A stretch of 64,000 bases of DNA from Manduca sexta (GCF_014839805.1 NC_051138.1:2974983-3038982); one strand, 5' to 3'. Shown: positions 54,501 to 64,000, counted from the stretch's first letter. Program-made: numbers and translations. The notes: generated from the letters alone by a model not told the origin.

Positions 54501-54616
54501 TAAGGAGGTTCCACCTGCAGCCGGTGACCAAGCACGAAGACGTCGCATTCTTGAGTGACTTAGTGTTGCGACCGAAATATCCGATCTACGTGCGCTTCCG
54601 TGAAAGGAAGATGTAG
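42536..54616 (+). CDS. Cytochrome P450, CYP4 family, third tandem copy (CYP4-c)
   Basis: Exons: 42536-42689, 47016-47125, 47891-47981, 48389-48574, 49179-49558, 50897-50965, 51884-52052, 53193-53372, 54453-54616; 500 aa with the same exon plan as the other two. It keeps a canonical hinge, KIPGPKGFFIIGNTL, unlike its neighbours. Other landmarks: anchor about residues 1-22; WHDRRKMLTPAFHF; ETSMGTSM; acidic stretch NDDDE before VYGKKSRMAMLDLLL; EVDTFMFEGHDTT with Glu307; ExxR at 365-368 (EALR); PERF in exon 8; FSAGPRNCIG with Cys445. The C-terminus is 4 residues shorter than in CYP4-a (exon 9 ends RERKM). It is the most divergent of the three and, by its hinge motif, probably closest to the ancestral form. 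Intron 1 is 4.3 kb and full of repeats. Substrate unknown. Confidence 0.95.
43185..43345 (-). repeat. SINE family 1, 3' part
   Basis: 'atatcagccctgtattatgt', 'ccagcacgctggcctagtgc' and 'ggattgggagactgcacata' in reversed family order. Confidence 0.6.
44251..44503 (-). mobile_element. Internally deleted Helitron-like element
   Basis: Both ends match 20694-21344 (CTAG with GC hairpin at 44251; TCCTACTAATATT reading leftward from 44503), but it is only about 253 bp. It abuts a SINE 1 tail. Confidence 0.6.
44504..44830 (-). repeat. SINE family 1, diverged
   Basis: 'taatatcagccctg' to 'gaactaggctattgccg', reversed, with the 'ccttgggttttgaacctgcg' block. Confidence 0.65.
45010..45165 (-). mobile_element. 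RTE-like LINE C-terminal fragment
   Basis: The minus strand is open and reads PTRWTDDLAKVAGSRWMQAA, then a WRSLGEAYVQQWTSCG end and a stop followed by GAT repeats. This is a characteristic RTE C-terminus, better preserved than the LINE at 28190. Confidence 0.75.
45455..45502. other. Perfect 12-bp inverted repeat with TATCGAT core
   Basis: ATTGTCGATATC at 45455-45466 and its reverse complement at 45491-45502; the 24-nt spacer holds TTATCGATCGG. Another TCGACAAT lies at about 45530. In intron 1 of CYP4-c. Confidence 0.6.
46150..46350 (-). repeat. SINE family 1 fragment
   Basis: 'ctgctgggcacgggcctcct', 'taaggccttagtctaccacg' and 'gttttccttcatcgttaa' in reversed order. Confidence 0.65.
46490..46520 (+). 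promoter_or_regulatory. TATA plus TCAGT core-promoter-like element in intron 1 of CYP4-c
   Basis: TATATATA at 46490-46497 and TCAGT at 46516-46520 are spaced as in arthropod promoters (TATA about 28 nt before the initiator A at 46518). An ATG follows at 46565. There is no transcript evidence. Confidence 0.3.
47285..47415 (+). repeat. SINE family 1, 3' part
   Basis: 'gtgtgtgtagtctatcaatc' through 'ggactaaggcctaatccctc' to 'cagggctgatatta'. In intron 2 of CYP4-c. Confidence 0.75.
48785..49115 (+). repeat. Repeat family 4, full-length reference copy
   Basis: 'tttgaatgacgagacgagtt' to 'ctctcacatatgagagatct' and 'accatcagta'. About 330 bp, ending 60 bp before exon 5 of CYP4-c. No coding capacity and no obvious terminal inverted repeats; possibly SINE-like. 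Confidence 0.7.
50230..50430 (-). repeat. Helitron-like fragment
   Basis: 'agcttttgtccgcgacttcg' (reversed 3' hairpin region) and 'gttcctgagattagcgcgtt'. In intron 5 of CYP4-c. The rest of this intron, and of intron 6 (50966-51883), is AT-rich with no exon candidate. Confidence 0.5.
52101..52420 (+). mobile_element. SINE family 1, full length, 12-bp target duplication
   Basis: AATTCGACGTAC at 52089-52100 and 52421-52432. Head gcgatagcctagttggttgt with B-box region 'gcaggttcaaaaccc'. In intron 7 of CYP4-c. Confidence 0.88.
52505..52735 (+). repeat. Dispersed repeat family 3
   Basis: 'ccaatcgacacaattatgcc', 'caggctgatcccggaacgcg' and 'gtcgttggccgggtgtat' in family order, diverged. Confidence 0.6.
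53762..54104 (+). mobile_element. SINE family 1, full-length reference copy, 12-bp target duplication
   Basis: TACTATGCACTA at 53750-53761 and 54105-54116. The tRNA-like head (gcgatagcctagttgggtgt; B box gcaggttcaaatccc) is followed by 'ggtgaaggaaaacatcgtga', 'ggactaaggcctaatccctc' and an (ATT)n tail. In intron 8 of CYP4-c. Confidence 0.9.
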
Positions 54617-54826
54617 CAAAAATTTGATTGTATTCGACACGGAGTATTCCTTTACCTTACAATGAAAAAATTTAAAAAAATTGGTCGAGCTACGTATCAA
54701 ATGACAGACCTGAAACTCCAAAAACCCGATGTTGAACACAAGTACCAATTACGAATTCATTGGAAAGAACTGGACTAATGCGATTTGATTTCTATGTCTA
54801 GAAGTTTTTATAACTAAGTTTTTTTT

Positions 54827-54832
54827 AATAAA
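54827..54832 (+). terminator. Polyadenylation signal of CYP4-c
   Basis: AATAAA 211 nt after the stop codon, preceded by a T-rich run. Confidence 0.5.
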
Positions 54833-55034
54833 TCACCACGATTCCTAATATGGTGCTTATTTTTATACTGGCGTGGAAATGTGTCCCTAAGCACCTAATG
54901 GTAAGTGCAGTAGGGTCCAAATAGAATGTTAATTGACGAGAGACTATTATCCCTCGCCAGGCGACACAATTATTTCAGTATGTTTGGTGACCGGTTATAC
55001 ACAGGCTGAACCCGGAACGCGATATACTTATGCG

Positions 55035-55335
55035 GTTTTTGTGAGTCATAATTTTTTCCCGGCATTTCGAAGTCTGCAGCCTTCGTGGTTACAGGACGGA
55101 CTGAGGTGTTGGTCATCCGAGAAATTCAAAGTTACAATATCTACCCACAGTTTACAATCATACAAAATTTAAAATTTTTAGCTATTGTCGGTTCGATTTG
55201 CGACGAATGAGCTCATTGTCTTGAAGTCTTGCAGGCGGTTTTGGGTTCTGATTTAATTGAATGTAGAACAGGATTGGGATCCTGGGGCTTGTGCAAACTT
55301 CCAACGATCTCTATTAAAATTCGGATGTGTTTTTT
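55035..55335 (-). repeat. Penelope-like element terminal fragment
   Basis: 'tttttcccggcatttcgaag' (55050) pairs with the border at 58950. The part at about 55200-55330 is the reverse of about 59770-59890 ('gaatgtagaacaggattggg'). Confidence 0.5.
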
Positions 55336-56234
55336 AATTTCAATAGTCATAACAGCGCTATAAAATCCGTAAATATATTTCGATATGAAACATTCGCGTA
55401 AACATAAGAAATCATTATCTACAAGTTTTTTGCAATCCAGTATTAAACTTTGGACTTCATTTATTATGTGATTAAGTGTAGCCTATCTATGTTTGTGTAC
55501 ATCTGGTTCCAAATAATCAAAGATTTACAAATACGCTTATGATAACGGTATCTTTTGCGAAACACAAACAGATTTCGGTAAATTTATTCTTCTACATACC
55601 CATGACGCCCATGACTAAACACACAATCTTAGCAATACATTTTTTTAAAAACAATCAGGCTTAAAATTTAAACAGCTGTGGCTATATACGACCGTGAAAA
55701 TATCGCTACTGGATTCAGGGAGAGACATTGTACACAAGATAAAAAAATATATTTATTTAATATCAGACAGTTTATTTACTTTTACTACGAAATGGCGGCA
55801 ATATGCTACCGCATAGATGGTGTGCTTCCTTTAAATGCTGGTAGTATTTAGCGACCCCTGAACACAAAGTGTACAGCTCGTTATAGTGACTCACGTCAAT
55901 GGCAGCCCTAATCGACGCTTGGCTCCGAGATCAGCCTGTATAAATCCGGTTTCAAAAGTCCCTTCTTAATGGTGTCGACTGGCGAGAAATAAACTGGTCT
56001 GTCAACATTACCCAGACCCCACTGCTCTTACATCAAGTTATTTAAAAAGAACTGTTAAACAAAATCTGCGTTGCCCATCAAAAACGTAAATCATCTTTGA
56101 ATAGATGTAAAGCAATTCATTAGCCGAATGTTTCAGTAACATAAATATACACATGTTTATAAGAGCGAAAACGCGTTGAGGCGCTGCTGACGGAATGCCC
56201 ATGTGTGGGGCTTTCACGATGAGCTCTTATATAT

Positions 56235-56462
56235 CGAGGTTTTTTTGATTGCTTTGAATGACGAGACGAGCTTGCCATTCGCTTGATGGTTAGTGCTACG
56301 ACACCGCACTCGCCATCTTAAGACATGAGATGATAATTCTTATTATGTCCAGTAGTTACACTGGCTAGTAAGCCCTTCAAACCGGAACACAACAGTGACT
56401 AAACACTGCTGCTTGGCGGTAGAAATAGATATTGCGGTGGTACCTACCCAGACGGTCTAAAC
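56235..56462 (+). repeat. Repeat family 4 copy
   Basis: 'gaatgacgagacgagcttgc', 'cttcaaaccggaacacaaca' and 'ggtggtacctacccagacgg'; a block in the first third is deleted. Confidence 0.65.
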
Positions 56463-56564
56463 AAAGTATAATTGTGTTCATCTCTTTTCAGTCGAAATTT
56501 TATCTGGACGCCACTTACAATGAGAGCAGTGTCTCCATGTACACGGTAATTACGGTATATGTAT

Positions 56565-56591
56565 CGTCAAGGTAAGAAGATTACCTTGACG
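56565..56591. other. Perfect 11-bp hairpin with 5-nt loop
   Basis: CGTCAAGGTAA, GAAGA, TTACCTTGACG, between a repeat family 4 copy and a SINE 1 copy. Confidence 0.65.
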
Positions 56592-56634
56592 CGTCATATT
56601 TCATTATATTAATTGGATGTCCGGTGATAACCTA

Positions 56635-56860
56635 GTAAGTAGTAATAGCCTAGTTGAGGTTGAAACGGACTCCCGGATGAATGTCCACAGGTTCAAAACT
56701 CAAGGCCACACACCTCTGACTTTTTTAAAATTATGTGTATTCTTTGTGAATTATTACTTGCTTCAACGGTAAAGGTAAACACCGTGAGGAAACCTGCATA
56801 TCTGAGATATTTTCTATAGGCATTTTGAGGGTGTATGAAGTCTACCAACACGCAAGTCGC
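56635..56860 (+). repeat. SINE family 1, 3'-truncated
   Basis: 'gtaatagcctagttgaggtt', 'cacaggttcaaaactcaagg' and 'aacaccgtgaggaaacctgc'; it breaks off after 'gaagtctaccaacacgca'. Confidence 0.65.
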
Positions 56861-57049
56861 AACTCAACTCCCATCCTAGTTCTGTAAAGCTATAACATGT
56901 TGTTTTGTCAAAATAGAAACGAAGCAAATAGTTTTGGATATATATAGAAACTTGAACATTGTATAATATTTTTAATAAAGACTAATTTTGAGATAAACCC
57001 GCATGTAATACCTTGTTTAAAAAGAAGATAAGTTATTAAAATATAAACT

Positions 57050-57202
57050 TTATAAAACTAAATTACTATGACAAACCTTATCTATTTTTGACGAATTAAG
57101 CCCTACAGTTTCTTCCATGTTACAAATATGCTTATTGAACCGCCTTGCCGCGCTATCTCTTTGTTTAGATTGGCTCTTATTACTAAAATATTTACAACTC
57201 AT
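57050..57202 (-). CDS. Possible alternative last exon of the GPCR (C-terminal tail)
   Basis: An open frame of 50 codons ending in TAA, polar and Ser/Lys/Arg-rich (begins MSCKYFSNKSQSKQRDSAAR) as GPCR tails often are. It would join in phase to a strong donor (GCGA|GTAAGT) at 57837 through the acceptor ATTCAAAG, giving a 370-aa receptor. A better-looking acceptor (GCCACTCAG) lies 16 nt upstream but is out of phase for this frame. Unproven. Confidence 0.3.
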   Translation of the reverse strand: MSCKYFSNKSQSKQRDSAARRFNKHICNMEETVGLNSSKIDKVCHSNLVL

Positions 57203-57468
57203 CTTTGAATCAGGCCAACTGAGTGGCAAATTCCAACGAATCAAAAATCTATATTGAGATTTATGTATGGCTTACAACTAAATAGTAAACAATGTTTTAT
57301 GCGTGGCCATGAACACATCCCAATAGCTGTTTCTTCTATTTTTGACGAGAAATATTTGTTACACCAATAAATATTAAATCGTATATCGTAAATAAATTAT
57401 ATCTCTATTATAATATTATATATCATCGCTTGTAGCACATAGTTTCGCAGATCTGTTGCACGGTCGAA

Positions 57469-60400
57469 TTACTTCCGATTCTCTCTTGATTTTTTTCTTC
57501 CAAAATAACTGTAAAGAACAGAATGACCATTATTAACTAAAATATTGCTTAGCCTTATATTCGACATGTTTTGTGTAATTGCCATTACTAGCGTTTGAGC
57601 AGAGCTGGTTAAGTACGTACCACGCAGGCGGATACTGAGGAACATTACAAAATCATTGAACGTGACAGTTGTTAAATGAATAGTGTAGTATCCCATGGTT
57701 GATAGAATTGCGCTACGTCTTAGATAATAGAAAGATGGCAATAATAATGACAGATACGTGTGATAAATAGGCTGATTTGTCAGTCTGACTGAGTGTTGAC
57801 CTAGTATGTATGAGTATTCGAAATGTAGAAGACTTACTCGCAATGATCTTCTAAACTTCGTCGACATGAGACTGAATAGCAGTGGGTTCAGTACCGTGCT
57901 GAACCAGCTGTTGAATAAGGTGAGATTAAAGCCAATACGCCACCACTGAAACAAAGGTTAATTATTGTGCAGAAGATAAAAAATAGAAATGACCCTTAAT
58001 CGCTATTAATCATACTTCAGTTGTATATATTGCTAGTACTTGTTCGCGGCTCCACCCGCGTGAAAGAGTTTGTCCCAGATAAAAATCCCGCTATTTCTCG
58101 GGTTAAAAGTACCTACCCAGGATCTCCACACTATCTCTATACTAAATTTTATCGAAAACCGTGGCATAGTTTTTGAGTTTATAGTGTTCAAACAGGTAAG
58201 ACAGGTGTTCTGACGCAGCAGGGAACTTTGTTTGATAATATTTTTTTTAATTTTTTTATGAGCAACAATTCTCTCATTCTTGCGTATCTTTTACCGTTTA
58301 AGCAATGCTCGCAAAGGAAGCTCTCAAAAGGAATAAATTTTCCCCGTTTTTACAACATTTTCATTGATACTCTGCTCCAATATATAAAATCATGCTATGA
58401 CTATTATCATCTTATATAGATTTCTTTGATAAATGGACTAAGTATCCAATACCAAAATATGTTTTAATTTGAACTAGTAGTTTCTGAGATTAGAGCGTTC
58501 AAACAAACAAACTCTTCATCTTTATATAATAGTATTTTATATTTGATTGCGAAAATAAAACAAACTTTGATAAAATATATGTAGTACGTACCTTCTCCAT
58601 GTTGACAATATGCGTGATGTCGTAGATGAACAACGACATTCTTAAAGAGAAGAAGGGCAGCCAGGAGATCAAAAATCCCAGCGTTAAAGCTACTGAAATT
58701 GCAAATTTTATTGAAAATTATTATAATATTAAAATACTTAAATCTATATATTCAAAGAAAGGGCAACTGTAATTAAGACGCTATGAAATCGCAGGCTCAA
58801 AATCCAAGTTCACGGAACTGACTTTCCAAAATTACGTAAGTATTCCTTGCTAACTATTGCTTGCCGAACAGTGAAGCAAAATGATTTCTTATTCTTACAC
58901 GAATGTTAGTCTGCAATTAAATTATTTTTCGGATATGTTCGCGGTTATATATTATAATTTTTTCCCGCCGTTTCGAAGACTTTGCAGCCTTCATGATCAC
59001 TCTTGGGACAGATTGCGGTGTTGGGCGTCCGAAAAGTCAAAGTTACAATATCAATATAAAAGTAACTGCATTTTTAAATAACCAATTCCAACAATAATAA
59101 GAGTTAAAACAATAAATCTCATGCCTTCTTAGATGTTTTAGTCATCCATAATCCTGATCAGACCTTAAGTTGTACTGCGTATCGGAAACAGACTCATACT
59201 GATAAATATCTAAACGGTGGTTTTGAATAGTGAATCCCAACACCACCTAAAAAAGTTAGTAACCATGGGCAAATCATTGTTCCAGAGAGCCTAAGGAATC
59301 TATGACGAGAAACAACTGGTTGCAATATGTCAAGCAAGTACTGCGAGACAACGAGCTCCAAGTTGAACGTGTTTTGATTATATTACCATATGTAAGAGGA
59401 GTCACCGACAAGATTGCCTATATCCTAAAGCGTCTTTCCATCAAAACATATTTTAAGCCGCCTACAAGATTAGTAGATTTTTAACTATCTTTTAAGTTAC
59501 ATATACATTTGCAAGAATCGGGCGTATACAAGATAGATTGCAACTGTGGCTTCTTTTATATCGGTCAAATAAAAATGAGTACAAGAGCCCGCGTAAAAGA
59601 ATACATAGCTGACGTGAAACACTGACGCTCTACGAAGTCTGTAGTACTTAACACTCTCAAGAAAGCTCCAATCATTATCTGCGGCTAGACAAGCCGCAAA
59701 TCCTTATCAAAGAACACCGATTCCTACCAAGGATGTTTCGCGAGGCTATTCAAATTAAAAAAAACATCCGAATTTCATTAGAGAAGATGGTTAGAGGCTT
59801 GCACAAGCCTCGAATCCTGTTCTACATTTAATTATATCGGAACTCAAAAGACCGGCTGCCAGACTTCAAGACCCTGTGAGTTCAATTAATGAGTCAACAT
59901 CTAAATAAAATTATAATTATAAAATGTAGGTAGACATTGTAACTTTGACTTTTCCGACGACCATCATATCAGTCCCCTGTGACAATGAGAGCTGCAGTCT
60001 TTGAAACGTCGGGAGAAAATTTTAATATAAAAAACCACGATAAAATCTGAAAATAGTTTTATTTTAATGAACAACATATCTAAATTGCGATAAGATAAAA
60101 CTTGCGTAAAAATGTCATATTGTAGAGCCTAGTTTAAATAAAATTGTTAGAATAGTTGTTTAGATAAAACAGTATAGAAAAAAAAATAGTATGTTATATG
60201 TGTTAGAAATATTTATACCACATTGGACTGTCAAATTTCGACCACATGACTACCAACATTTTGCTCAATGTGGTTTAAATTGCGCATTACACATTGTTTT
60301 AAAACTATAGCAATTCTTAAATTATTCTGAACCTTTGGTAATCTATCAATTAATCCTTTTCGTTAGCATTTCCACTAATGCCCCCTGCCGAATAACAAAC

Positions 60401-61371
60401 ATACTATTTAATTACAACTCAACAGCATAATATTTATCGGGATAAATTGAAAGCAATTATATGATGCCCTAACCTTGTATTGCAATTATTAACAATTATC
60501 CTAAAACCATTTTAAATTGCTGACCACAATTTTGTTAAATAAAAAACATTTGTCACATTACTCGTTACTGCAGATACTTTATTTAGCTTCGCGATTCAGA
60601 TTTTTACTTTAAAAACTTACCAATAAGCTTATTAACTTTCCTTCTGTTGTTGCGTTGATTGAAAACATTATCGTGTGGCCGACACTTCTGCGAGGTTCGC
60701 AGCTCCCACGCGATCATCGAGTACACAAAAGTCATGATACTCAACGGTAAAATAAACGTGAGCACTGCCATCACACCATTTGTTGTTTTCGCGTATGGCG
60801 TCGGTACCATGGTACACAGTGAGTACTTCGACGTAGTTAACAGATCTGATGTCCACAACTCCGGTATGGTCTCCATGATCGCTATGATCCATATCACCAC
60901 GATTATCTTCGTCACTCTCCGCCACACTGACTTCGTCTTTAAAAGCAAAGGGTAGCAGATCGCTACGTACCTTTCTATAGCTAGCGCTGTTAGAATTAAT
61001 ATACTATTATTCCAAAGAGCTGCTACCACTATAAAATGAGTTTTGCACGCCATCCTTCCTAAATTAAAATGGGGAGGCTTTGTTGAAGGAAGTGTCAGTT
61101 CGTTCACTTCTAAGAATATTGCGAAGGAGACTATAAAATCTGATATTGCCAAGTTGAACAGATAAAAGTTTGTAGCTGTGTGCATGCTTCTGTCATAGTA
61201 AATAACGAGGCAGGTTATTCCGTTCCCAATGATACTGGCGAAGAATATAAAGTACATCGAAATAATCAGTAGAGCGCGGGCCACCTCCGACTCTTCAGTT
61301 ATCACCCTCTCAATAAAATCCATCCATATTTTTAATTCAGTTTGGTTATAATTCTCTATTGCGTTAAACAT
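57469..61371 (-). CDS. Rhodopsin-family neuropeptide GPCR, pyrokinin/CAPA/neuromedin-U receptor-like
   Basis: Exons on the minus strand: 61371-60621, 58692-58592, 57945-57469, in phase. A plasma-membrane receptor expected to bind an amidated peptide (PRX-amide type, from resemblance of TM2-TM3) and signal through a G protein. Visible: glycosylation sequon NQT near residue 9; TM1 with GN (49-50); TATNFYLFNLAISD in TM2 with Asp78; Cys109 and Cys186 as the extracellular disulphide pair; ERY (133-135) after TM3; Trp161 in TM4; a basic third loop; TM6 GFLISWLPFFS in exon 2; TM7 ending NPLLF (an NPxxY variant) in exon 3. Read straight through, exon 3 gives 442 aa, but the last 120 residues or so look like translated intron, and a strong donor follows FRRSLR at 57838. 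The true tail is probably encoded elsewhere (see 57050-57202). Subfamily and ligand are inferred. Confidence 0.85.
58030..58530 (-). repeat. Helitron-like fragments in GPCR intron 2 (coding-strand order)
   Basis: 'gttcgcggctccacccgcgt' with 'gataaaaatcccgctatttc' at one end and 'tttctgagattagagcgttc' at the other; reversed orientation. Confidence 0.5.
58895..60075 (+). mobile_element. Penelope-like retroelement remnant with GIY-YIG endonuclease motif
   Basis: Positions 59302-59484 are open and resemble the linker before the endonuclease of Penelope elements (KIAYILKRLSIKTYFKPP). Then 59519-59625 reads GVYKIDCNCGFFYIGQ and TRARVKEYIADVKH, the GIY-YIG core (G-V-Y ... Y-I-G). Stops and frameshifts follow. 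Related sequences in inverse orientation flank it (about 58895-59060 and 59930-60075, sharing the gtcaaagttacaat and gcagtctttgaaacgtcggg blocks), consistent with the terminal repeats of this class. It sits in GPCR intron 1, opposite to the gene. Confidence 0.75.
60080..60600. other. 3' part of the region just downstream of GPCR exon 1
   Basis: AT-rich intron sequence after the exon 1 donor (in gene orientation). Nothing recognised. Confidence 0.4.
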
Positions 61372-61387
61372 TTTCGCGTACTACGAC

Positions 61388-61401
61388 CCAGTGCGCACTG
61401 G
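61388..61401. promoter_or_regulatory. 14-bp palindrome upstream of the GPCR start codon
   Basis: CCAGTGCGCACTGG, 16 nt before the ATG (minus strand). A possible transcription-factor or UTR element; no further support. Confidence 0.3.
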
Positions 61402-61599
61402 CGTCGAGATTCGGCAAACATCACACACGTACTGCTCACCGTTAATTTCCTTGCCATAGTTTACGAGGCGTGTTTGCTGGAAGCATACATTACGTTTCAA
61501 TCGATAAGCCGTTTAATGTTATGAGTGTGTTTCCGCGGATGTTCCCAAAGTACCTACTAATTGTCTAATAATAGCTAGGTATGTATCTCTGTAAAAAAA

Positions 61600-61920
61600 A
61601 GCGGCGATAGCCTAGTTGGTTGTGGAACGGACTGCCGAAACGAATGTCCGCAGGTTCAAATCCTAATGGCACACACCTCTGACTTTTCTAAAAAAATCAT
61701 GTGTGTATTCTTTGTGATTTTATCGTTCGCTTTAACGGTGAAGGAAAACATCGTGAGGAAACCTGCACATCTGAGAAGTTCTCTATAGGAATTTCGAATG
61801 TGTGTGAAGTCTACCAATCCACGTGGTGGACTAAGGCCTAATCCCTCTCAGTAGTAGAGGAGGCCCGTGCTCAGCAGTGGGCAAGTATATAATACAGGGC
61901 TGATATTATTTTTATTATTA
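61600..61920 (+). mobile_element. SINE family 1, full length
   Basis: 'gcggcgatagcctagttggt' to 'cagggctgatatta' with an (ATT)n tail; a small deletion removes the 'gcactaggccagc' part. 'tatgtatctc' occurs on both sides, possibly the target duplication. Confidence 0.85.
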
Positions 61921-62794
61921 TTATGTATCTCGTACCGATGTACCCACTACAATGTAAATACCACGTGAAGTGTACGTTGCCTCTTTTACCTCCACGAATT
62001 CTTAAAATATACACGCATAACTTGTTTTTAGACTGTTCCACCGGCACATATACAGTTTTTTCTAGCATAGACATTTTTAAACTTCACCCTCAAAGGTTTT
62101 AAATTAAAATTACAACAATCGATGACTACGAGCCGAGTTTTACACACATAATAATAAGATTTTGTAATAAAATATAGAACTATATTTACTACTCGACGAT
62201 ATAAATATATAGTAAACTATTTAGTGGTGTAAGCTAATACATGTAAGTTGTGGTTGCCTACTTGAAGAGCACATAATTTAACTAATGTTGTTTGCGTATT
62301 TGTTTGTTTTTTTTTTCGCTTGTATTGTTACTGTGCACCATCTACTGGTAATCCGAAACAATAAATAAATAGATGTTAAAGTTCCAAATTAGTAATAAGT
62401 AATTAATCTAAAATATTAACTTTTAGGCTCACTGCAGTAGGTCTATTGTATTACTCTATTAATTGTTACATAACACAGTTTGTAAGATAATGGCTATTTG
62501 ATGCCAAAATAAACTGCGTTAATTTTCAACACAAATATTTCAATCATCGCCTTGGTGAAACACAGAGTACACACTACACACTCCGTGGCTCATTCCCACG
62601 ATGTCCCAGTCTTGGGATCAATTCATGAGTAGGGCAGTTCATGAACGCACCAGATTTACCTCGCAGGTGTACTACGTACATGATGTTAGGGATTTAATCC
62701 AACTGTCGTTTAATATTTCTCATGTCTCCGGTCAGCTTCACGCTCGATTCGTTCTTTGTGCACAGCATCCAAATATTATCTAGTATCTATATTT

Positions 62795-63235
62795 ATACTT
62801 TATGTATTATAGTATAAAGCTCAAGAAATTGTTTTTGTTTGAACGCGCTAATCACGGAATTTACTAGTACGAATTGAAAAATTCTTATACTGTTGTATAG
62901 CCCCTTTTATCGAGGAATGCTATACGCTATAGAATATAATCACGCTATTACCAATAGGTGCGGAGCATCATTTAGAAATCTTGCAAAAAAGGTGCTTCTG
63001 TTGTGTGCGCTGTGTAAATAGTTGCAACAATCATGTATGAAGGAATTTTCCTCTCGAACGTTCTAAAAAGTACATCAAAGTCTCGCGGCCCGCGGCATCT
63101 GTCTACCTGTCTGAACGCCTTAATCTAACACTACCGGCGGACTTCGATGAAATTTGGTATGGAGATAACTTCAGTCCTTGGGAAGGACATAGGCTACTTT
63201 CTATCCCGGAAAAATAACCGCGAGCAAATGCTATG
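62795..63235 (+). repeat. Helitron-like composite fragment
   Basis: 'gtttgaacgcgctaatcacg', 'gatgaaatttggtatggaga', 'ggctactttctatcccgg' and the end 'aaccgcgagcaaatgcta', as in the elements at 20694 and 58030. Confidence 0.55.
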
Positions 63236-63247
63236 GTAATGACTAAT

Positions 63248-63511
63248 ACATACATAACATCACGCATTTATCCCCGAAGGGGTATGCAGAGGCGCAACTA
63301 GGGCACCCACTTTTCGCCAAGTATGTTCCGTCCCATGATGTGATAGGGGGCAAGCCTATCGCCATATCGGGCACAAATTCCAGACTGCGGGCTGATACTG
63401 AGCAGAAAAACCCAAATATCACTTTGCCCGACCCGGGATTCGAACCCAGGACTTCAGAGCGCTATTGTACCGGACATGCAATACAACTACGCCACCGAGG
63501 CAGTCGAGTCA
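63248..63511 (-). mobile_element. SINE family 2, full length, 12-bp target duplication
   Basis: GTAATGACTAAT at 63236-63247 and 63512-63523. Reversed body from 'atccccgaaggggtatgcag' through B box 'gggattcgaaccc' to 'ctacgccaccgaggcagtcg'. One of the best-preserved copies. Confidence 0.9.
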
Positions 63512-64000
63512 GTAATGACTAATGGTATTAAAATATATGTGACGCTGCATGCAAAAGGTAATATAAGCATAAGAATTAAGATCGATGTATAGCTATCGCA
63601 GTTTTCATTATTATTTATCTATTAGGCGCTACTAAACAGCTTTCCCTACGTATAAAAAAATGGCAGCGCCTACATTTTATATGAACGCAATCTCACACAA
63701 CCTTCACTCGACATCCAGCGAATTAGCCAATTTAGTAAACAGAACGTACTTAATTAATACAATGGTTTTTATAGACCATAAAAATGTAAGATATATTAGG
63801 AGAGAGGGCTCGAACCTCCAGTATATTAGGAATGCCATATTACCTACTATTACGTATTGTGTACTTTTCCAATAATTGTGTTGTTCTGGTTCCAGATTCA
63901 ATAAGTTAGCACTAATTACCAATGACAAATGATTTAAAAATTCACAAATAAAGAGCTACTAATAATTTTTCATGTTTTATCAAAGCAAATATGCCAAAAT

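Larger units (their letters stand above)
54833..57049. other. Convergent intergenic region between CYP4-c and the GPCR
   Basis: Holds a repeat family 3 fragment (54868-55040, reversed again at 55875-56000), Penelope-like terminal sequence (55035-55335), a repeat family 4 copy (56235-56462), a SINE 1 copy (56635-56860) and a hairpin at 56565-56591. Positions 55340-55870 are AT-rich and unassigned. Confidence 0.5.
61402..64000. other. Flank upstream of the GPCR, repeats only
   Basis: SINE 1 (61600-61920), Helitron-like DNA (about 62795-63235) and SINE 2 (63248-63511). Positions 61930-62790 and 63524-64000 are AT-rich; short open frames there (e.g. 63660-63875) match nothing I recognise. Confidence 0.5.

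Noticed and set aside
60659..60955. 98-codon plus-strand frame opposite the GPCR exon
   Set aside because: Antisense shadow of the conserved receptor exon.
63660..63875. 71-codon open frame near the right edge
   Set aside because: Overlaps an open frame on the other strand, has no recognised motif and no nearby splice or promoter context.

Overview
The window looks like nuclear DNA from a moth or butterfly. It is AT-rich, its genes are split into short exons by long GT-AG introns, and introns and intergenic spaces are packed with dispersed repeats. These include at least two tRNA-derived SINE families, other short repeat families, Helitron-like elements, LINE remnants and a Penelope-like remnant. 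The order assignment rests on the gene families and on the general look of the repeats; no database was searched. Exon models were built by hand from splice sites, reading phase and comparison between paralogues.

Layout, left to right. (1) 290-13910, plus strand: a 12-exon acyl-CoA synthetase of the ACSF2 type (578 codons) with a probable mitochondrial presequence in a tiny first exon, separated from exon 2 by a repeat-rich intron of about 7.8 kb. (2) 16548-27860, 32475-39721 and 42536-54616, all plus strand: three tandem CYP4-family cytochrome P450 genes, here called CYP4-a, CYP4-b and CYP4-c (508, 516 and 500 aa). All three have the same nine exons, identical intron phases and internal exons of identical length (exons 2-8), so the cluster arose by tandem duplication. 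All keep the CYP4 I-helix signature, ExxR and the heme-binding cysteine, so all look functional. (3) 57469-61371, minus strand: a rhodopsin-like peptide GPCR of the pyrokinin/CAPA/neuromedin-U type, clear through TM7 but with an unresolved C-terminal tail.

The P450 cluster is an expanded oxidative-metabolism locus (lipid, hormone or xenobiotic hydroxylation at the ER). The acyl-CoA synthetase (mitochondrial fatty-acid activation) and the peptide receptor are neighbours without an obvious shared pathway.

The most notable observations are structural. A SINE sits exactly on the exon-3 splice donor of CYP4-b, and its target-site duplication has copied that donor to both sides of the insertion. 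CYP4-a and CYP4-b are mosaic, with divergent 5' exons and near-identical 3' exons, which suggests gene conversion. One SINE copy carries a perfect 15-bp hairpin that looks like a template-switch event. The 3' ends of introns 1 and 2 of CYP4-a are copies of each other. I found no rRNA, genuine tRNA, CRISPR array or clearly new multi-gene system.
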